Positions 59,562 to 64,000 of a stretch of DNA of 64,000 bases are shown one piece after another. This DNA is from Bryopsis sp. KO-2023. Taxonomy: Eukaryota; Chlorophyta; Ulvophyceae; Bryopsidales; Bryopsidaceae. Position numbers and translations under genes: made by a program. Each line of letters starts with the position of its first letter. Position 1 is the first letter of the stretch. Location of the stretch: the NCBI GenBank assembly GCA_030272585.1, contig BSYQ01000014.1, positions 1 to 64,000 of the forward strand, read 5' to 3'. The notes beneath the pieces were generated by a model that saw only the letters and a list, made by a program, of their open reading frames with translations, searched no databases and was not told the origin of the DNA.

Positions 59562-60234
59562 TAAGGTGATGATTGATCGAAATCGGGCGGAAATCGAAAT
59601 CGCGAGTAATCCACAGTTCGTCGCTAAGTGAGGGGGCGGTTACGGGAGAGAGTGATGAGAATTACCGTCAGGCTGGCGCTTACTGCAGGGTAAGATTCGA
59701 TTGTCCGAAAAGAGATTAATGGAAGTTTGATTTTGAATTTCGATTCTGAATCACAAAAGAAAAGGGAAATGAAGTCTGATCTGGAAAAGGGGAAATTGAC
59801 ATTCTTTATTTTTGAATTTTGTGGAGGACTCCCCAGATGGTCAGTTTGGAGGGGAGTATCTATTGTTTTGACTGTGAATCAGCCTGGGCTTTACTTCTGA
59901 TTGGTGGAGTATTAGTCTCTTGGCTGTTGTGTTTATTGTTGCTGACTGAGTGAGGACTGAGCCATGGTCTTATGGCTGTATACTTTGCTGACAATGGGAA
60001 TTGATCTCAGGTGGACTAAGTGACTATGATTTTGAGTGAACCAGGGGTGTTATTTGTGAGAACTCGTGATTACTAGTACTCGGTGGAGAGAGTGAACCTC
60101 GGATAGTAGAAAGGGTTAAGTTGATTTGACATTTGACAGTTGGGACAATGATTGATTACTGTGTTTGAGTTGAGACGTCCGGGTAGAGACATCACGTGCT
60201 TGACGGGTGTTTTCAGCCGTGATGTGGAGGGGAT

Positions 60235-60417
60235 TGTAGTCGGACTGGGGAACTTAGGTGTATGACCGACTAGGCGAACCCGGATGTGGGTTATATATTT
60301 ACTGGAACCGTGTTTTTGAGAGACCGATTTTTGACTTGACACAACAACGTTGTAAAAACTTGACCTCCACTCACTGACTCACACCACCAAACCTCGCACC
60401 CAGAACGACCCGTCACA
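60235..60417 (+). repeat. 3' LTR of the young Ty3/gypsy element
   Basis: 183 bp, preceded by the polypurine tract. Confidence 0.93.
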
Positions 60418-60834
60418 CGTACCGTACGCCAATCTGGTACGGTACACGATTATGTGCGACGTTTCCAGGGCATATGCTTCAGGATACCCGAGATGACGGA
60501 GGCCGAGCAATTTTCTGCTTTCGTCAATGGTCTCCGTGAACCAATTCGGACCCAGGTGGCTGGACACGTACGACATTCCGTAGCCGACGCTGTGGAAATG
60601 GCCGAACGCCTTGACGGCGTCTGTAACCCCAAACCACGTCGCCGCTACCAATTTCGTCACCTCCACAGGAGGAGTGCTGCCACAGAACTGGAACTGTGGC
60701 AGCAGTGCAGAAACGATTGTGGTGAAGGAGCAGTCCTGCCACAGCACAATAAAAGGAGTCAGTCTTGCCACAGCAAGACGGACGTTATACGGGTTTATGT
60801 TTTCTTCTATTCATTTTTGATCCATCCAAGTTGA

Positions 60835-63570
60835 TGCAAAGGGGTGAAATGATGGGTGGTTGACCCAAGGTGGAGAGAGAGTATAGGAGGTGTAGTCAAG
60901 ATTAGTAAGGATGAGAACGGAATCCAGGGTAGCTAGGGTGTAGTTATGGGGAGTTTAGCGGGAAGCTATCGAGACCCTGTTTGGAAGGAGTGATTGGGGT
61001 TTAAAAGGGAGAGACCAAACGTTCTCATTGTAAGCTTGTTTTTGCTTGAGTTTTCTATCTTGTGTCTTCACACTTCTTGCCGTTTTACTTCTTACCAAAG
61101 AGCTTAAGCTCTCCTCCGTTTCATCCATCTATTCTCCAAGTGTGGTGGTAAAACCACTGTGGCGGGTGTGACGAAATTGGTGGCGACGACCCTATTTGGT
61201 TTCGGAGCTAGGACAACATTGATCCCGACGATCCGACCGGAGCCCGCCGACTTCGTGAGCAATTGGGATTACCCGAGTCGCATTTCGAGCATTTCAAGTC
61301 ACTTCTTCGGCAAACTCGACGACGGCTAGGTGTGCTAACAAGTTCAAGCTCAAACTCAAGCTCGTGCGCTTCATTCCATTCCGTTGAGTCTCAGGTTGGA
61401 ACCACTCCAAGCGCTACCGGAGCGCCTTCGACCTCAACACCTTCTGCCGCAGGAACTCCTGCCACAGTACTTCCAACTGTAGTGGGAACAAGGATGGTGG
61501 TGACCAATACAAGGAAGCAGCCATGTTTGGACAAATTTGATGGCGAATATGGGACGAAAGCCGCCAACTGGCTCGATCATGCACAAAGCACAAAAGGCTT
61601 GTGTAGTTGGTCCGCTGAAGAAATGGGACAAGAGTTGTTGAAGGCGATGAGAGGGAATGCGCTTTCGTGGCATCAATCATGGATGGCCGACCGAGGTGGT
61701 ACTTTTGATGGTGCAACATGGGCGGCTTGGAGAACTGCATTTCAAACGCGTTTTGGATTATCTCAAGTGGATCTACTTCACCAGTTGCACAACTGCCGCC
61801 AAATGGCCGGAGAGCCAGTGATGACTTACCGGGATCGGCTACAGAGCTTGTTCCGCCAACTCACAACGGCACCTCACGCCGCAGAACAGGTCCAGTACTT
61901 CATCCAAGGAATACGCCAGGATTTTCGCCCATGGCTTTGCGTTCAGGCCTTCGCCAACCTCGAGGCTGTGGCGCAACGTGCGGCGGAGATGGAAATGTGG
62001 GCCCTTCGAGACGCGGGCCAGATCACACCGGCGGCACTCGCAATGCCAAGTATTGCCACCATGACCCCGCTTTTTGGACCGCCGCCACAGGCGTCGACAA
62101 GTGCAACACCCCTGTTCACTCCACCGGCAACAATGCCGACACCCGAAAAACCAAATGCATCTACAGGATGGGAGGAACGTCTCCGTTCATTGGAGAAGCA
62201 ATTCGCAGAGGTGACAAAAGATGTGCAAATGGCAGAAGCAGATGTTCTCGTGGGTGATAGGATGCAGGTCGATCAACGATCCCGACGGCCGATGAATCGA
62301 AGACCTTGGACTCCTTCAAGTGGTACCAGTGCCGCTACATCACCAATTGTCTTCAGTCCGGAAGGACTGTTGCGACAAGTGGTACAAATTCGTCTTCACG
62401 ATTTATTCCGTTGGTCTCCCAAATTAAAAGAAGAATTTCTGAAGCGGATGACGACACCGACACACATGGCAGAGCCGACATTTGACAACGGAGTACAAGA
62501 CCTGATGGATGAAATCAATACGAACATCATGGAGCAACCTGCCGTTTTGGCCATGCCGGAAGATGATTCTGCCCCCGAGTTCTTCCCTACTGTGGCGACT
62601 ATGACACCGGAGCCAAAGAAGAAGAACACACGAGTGACATGGGTGACTTGGATTTCGACACTTTTGACCCTTGTTGTCGGTTTCGGATATTGGATTGGAC
62701 AACAGTGGAATGCAAGTATTTCTACTATCGACGTGATGAATTGCGGAGCAAGAGCGACCCCCGCGATTGTGCAAATTCAAGGGATAAAGATTGGAGGAAC
62801 CGCTGAGAAGGGCATTGTGGATACCGGTGCTGGTGTAACACTTCTCGCCACCAAAGCCGCAGAAAGGGCAGGAATTTTGCATCTCATACAGCCGTCAAAA
62901 GTGTGTTTCAGGACGGCCAACGGCAAACTCGCCACTGCTCGTGGCGTTATTCCCGATTTTCCCGTGAAAGTTGGAGGAGCGACACATATGGTGGATATTC
63001 ACGTTTCGGACACAGTGCCATACGCCATCCTTCTCGGGGTGGATTGGTTGCAGAAGGCTGAGGCGATCATTGATCTCGGCTTATCAGTCTTGCGATACAA
63101 AACATCACAAGATGAATGGGGAGAAGTTCCGCTCCTCTCTGGAAAGCAGCAGAAACGAGTGCGGTTTACGGAAGGACTGCCACAGCGGAAGAGTACCATG
63201 GAGGCAGCCAAATCAGGGCGTATCCCGGCACACACAAGAGTGGCGGTGCCGATACGTTTCTCGACCGGACAAGTGGCCCAATGCCATTTGTTCAACCCGA
63301 CGAACGTGGAGATTACCATAATCGCGGGCAGCAATCTCGACAACCGTCTCCGTACACATGACGGCCGTGCCTTGCGAAAGTTGAGTCCCGCCAGTGGCAT
63401 TCCCGCCACTGGCCAGTGCGTTTGAAGCACTCGTCAACAACCTTGGTGGCACTACAGCGGGTGCCCTACTGCCGCCAAGGAAAGAACAATGTAGGGCTGA
63501 GGTGGAAACTAAAGGAAATACATTGGCGAAACTTCCACAAAAATTGGAAAAGGACTTCCATTGGAGCACT
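60835..63570 (+). mobile_element. Gag-protease LTR element, cut on the right by another LTR
   Basis: Leader or 5' LTR sequence (about 60835-61196, with TTTAAAAG near 61000) precedes a primer site TGGTTTCGGAGC (61197-61208) and a long gag-protease frame. The left edge is not fixed because no partner LTR is in the window. Reverse transcriptase and integrase are not seen; a different family's LTR begins at 63571. Probably interrupted and incomplete. Confidence 0.65.
61263..63425 (+). CDS. Gag-protease polyprotein with a possible membrane segment
   Basis: At least 720 residues. The frame is open from 61212, just after the primer site, but no ATG occurs in its first part. Retrotransposon gag domain at about 95-245 (CLDKFDGEYGTKAANWLD, WRTAFQTRFG, VMTYRDRLQSLFRQL). 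A Pro/Thr-rich linker follows. A hydrophobic segment of about 20 residues, WISTLLTLVVGFGYWIG, lies near 465-482. The retropepsin domain is at about 510-610 (GIVDTGAGVTLLATKAAERAG, AILLGVDWLQ). No CCHC knuckle. Confidence 0.8.
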   Translation: MGLPESHFEHFKSLLRQTRRRLGVLTSSSSNSSSCASFHSVESQVGTTPSATGAPSTSTPSAAGTPATVLPTVVGTRMVVTNTRKQPCLDKFDGEYGTKAANWLDHAQSTKGLCSWSAEEMGQELLKAMRGNALSWHQSWMADRGGTFDGATWAAWRTAFQTRFGLSQVDLLHQLHNCRQMAGEPVMTYRDRLQSLFRQLTTAPHAAEQVQYFIQGIRQDFRPWLCVQAFANLEAVAQRAAEMEMWALRDAGQITPAALAMPSIATMTPLFGPPPQASTSATPLFTPPATMPTPEKPNASTGWEERLRSLEKQFAEVTKDVQMAEADVLVGDRMQVDQRSRRPMNRRPWTPSSGTSAATSPIVFSPEGLLRQVVQIRLHDLFRWSPKLKEEFLKRMTTPTHMAEPTFDNGVQDLMDEINTNIMEQPAVLAMPEDDSAPEFFPTVATMTPEPKKKNTRVTWVTWISTLLTLVVGFGYWIGQQWNASISTIDVMNCGARATPAIVQIQGIKIGGTAEKGIVDTGAGVTLLATKAAERAGILHLIQPSKVCFRTANGKLATARGVIPDFPVKVGGATHMVDIHVSDTVPYAILLGVDWLQKAEAIIDLGLSVLRYKTSQDEWGEVPLLSGKQQKRVRFTEGLPQRKSTMEAAKSGRIPAHTRVAVPIRFSTGQVAQCHLFNPTNVEITIIAGSNLDNRLRTHDGRALRKLSPASGIPATGQCV

Positions 63571-63990
63571 TGTTAGTCTTTTAGCGCTATACGAGGTAGT
63601 TTGGGATAGAGCCGAGGGTGGCTGACGCATGTGGGTTCGCGAGTAAGACAGATTAGACCCAGAGTTTGGGGCATGCGTCAGCGTACTACACTTAGGGGTA
63701 CTTAAGAGGCCCACTCGTTGTTTTGACATTCACTTTACTTTGTAAGAACTCGGGATTCGTGGGATTGGTGTGTTCCCGCTTGTGTGTGTGTTTGTGTGTG
63801 TGTGTGTTAAGTGTTTGCCTGACGCAATCACTTCCCAACCCAAGTGCTCTAGTAGCGTTCACAACCGCGCTAGCTAGAGAGTTGTCTAAACCAACAAACC
63901 CCACAAGTATACTTGCGTTAGCCAGCAAGTTATCACGAATCCAATCAACACAGCCGACCACTATTGCGTCACCCACAAGCTTCACTATCA
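63571..63990 (+). repeat. 5' LTR of an element that continues beyond the window
   Basis: 420 bp, TGTTAGT to CTATCA, same family as the solo LTR 26509-26935. It is followed by AT and TGGTTTCG, the start of the primer site shared by other elements here, which shows that an internal region follows on the right. Confidence 0.85.
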
Positions 63991-64000
63991 ATTGGTTTCG

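Larger units (their letters stand above)
54279..60417 (+). mobile_element. Young Ty3/gypsy chromodomain element with identical short LTRs
   Basis: 183-bp LTRs (54279-54461 and 60235-60417) that I read as identical, TGTAGTCGG to CCGTCACA, flanked by CGTAC (54274-54278 and 60418-60422). Primer site TGGTTTCGGAGC at 54463-54474, polypurine GGAGGGGAT before the 3' LTR, and TATATATTTA in the LTR (about 54336). Two long frames carry protease, RT, RNase H, integrase and chromodomain. It looks nearly whole, with about one break. No capsid domain or zinc knuckle is recognised. It is inserted in an older gag. Confidence 0.93.
51926..60800 (+). mobile_element. Remains of an older gag-bearing retroelement, split by three insertions
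   Basis: Pieces of one gag-like region survive at 51926-52350 (Pro/Gly-rich), 53405-53508, 53929-54273 (PKPFSGDQDVGPTEWLLLM, a capsid-type start) and 60423 to about 60650 (RIPEMTEAEQFSAFVNGLREP, typical of gag capsid C-termini). The intervening segments are the elements 52351-53396, 53517-53920 and 54279-60417, each with a target duplication. The left side ends at the LTR array and no pol is visible. It is the oldest layer here and is broken many times. The right edge is approximate. Confidence 0.75.

Noticed and set aside
26509-63990. One giant LTR element bounded by the two matching LTRs
   Set aside because: The left LTR has its own ATATG duplication on both sides, so it is a solo LTR, and the right one is followed by a primer site and so starts another element.

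Overview
The window is nuclear DNA of a eukaryote, probably a microbial one whose lineage I cannot name. Host genes are split by GT-AG introns full of T/A homopolymer runs, stop codons fit the standard code, and about 38 kb is mobile DNA (chromodomain Ty3/gypsy elements, an old LINE, tRNA-derived units, small inverted-repeat transposons).

Region 1 (1-26036) holds three host genes, all on the + strand: the 3' part of a Bin3/MEPCE-type RNA methyltransferase (1-3921), a Cys-rich right-handed parallel beta-helix protein (5235-7612), and a complete ATR-type PIKK checkpoint kinase with about 22 exons (10891-26036). Two introns carry minus-strand remnants of one LINE family and one ATR intron carries a 429-bp TA-flanked MITE. 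The gaps at 3922-5234 and 7613-10890 are low-complexity and hold no gene I can support.

Region 2 (about 26.5-30.4 kb) is a pile of small elements: a solo LTR with target duplication ATATG, a long inverted repeat whose two arms are divergent tRNA-derived units, a 1.95-kb coding-poor LTR element inserted in one arm (duplication GTGCG), and a 466-bp hAT-like element inserted in the same arm (duplication ACTGGGTT).

Region 3 (30380-51925) is a head-to-tail array on the minus strand: four 570-bp LTRs alternating with three internal regions of one chromodomain Ty3/gypsy element. Each unit has six open frames: three small ones, gag, pol and an extra coiled-coil/Cys-rich frame after pol. Several neighbouring frames meet by stop-start (ATGA) overlaps.

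Region 4 (51926-64000) is an old gag-bearing retroelement split by a 1046-bp and a 404-bp element with 8-bp target duplications and by a young 6.1-kb Ty3/gypsy element with identical LTRs (duplication CGTAC). It is followed by a gag-protease element that is cut by the 5' LTR of a further element leaving the window. All LTR families for which a primer site is visible share TGGTTTCGGAGC, or as much of it as fits in the window.

The strongest candidate for something undescribed is the class of foldback elements with divergent tRNA-derived arms around a shared core of about 45 bp. Next comes the stop-start multi-frame layout of the arrayed retroelement.
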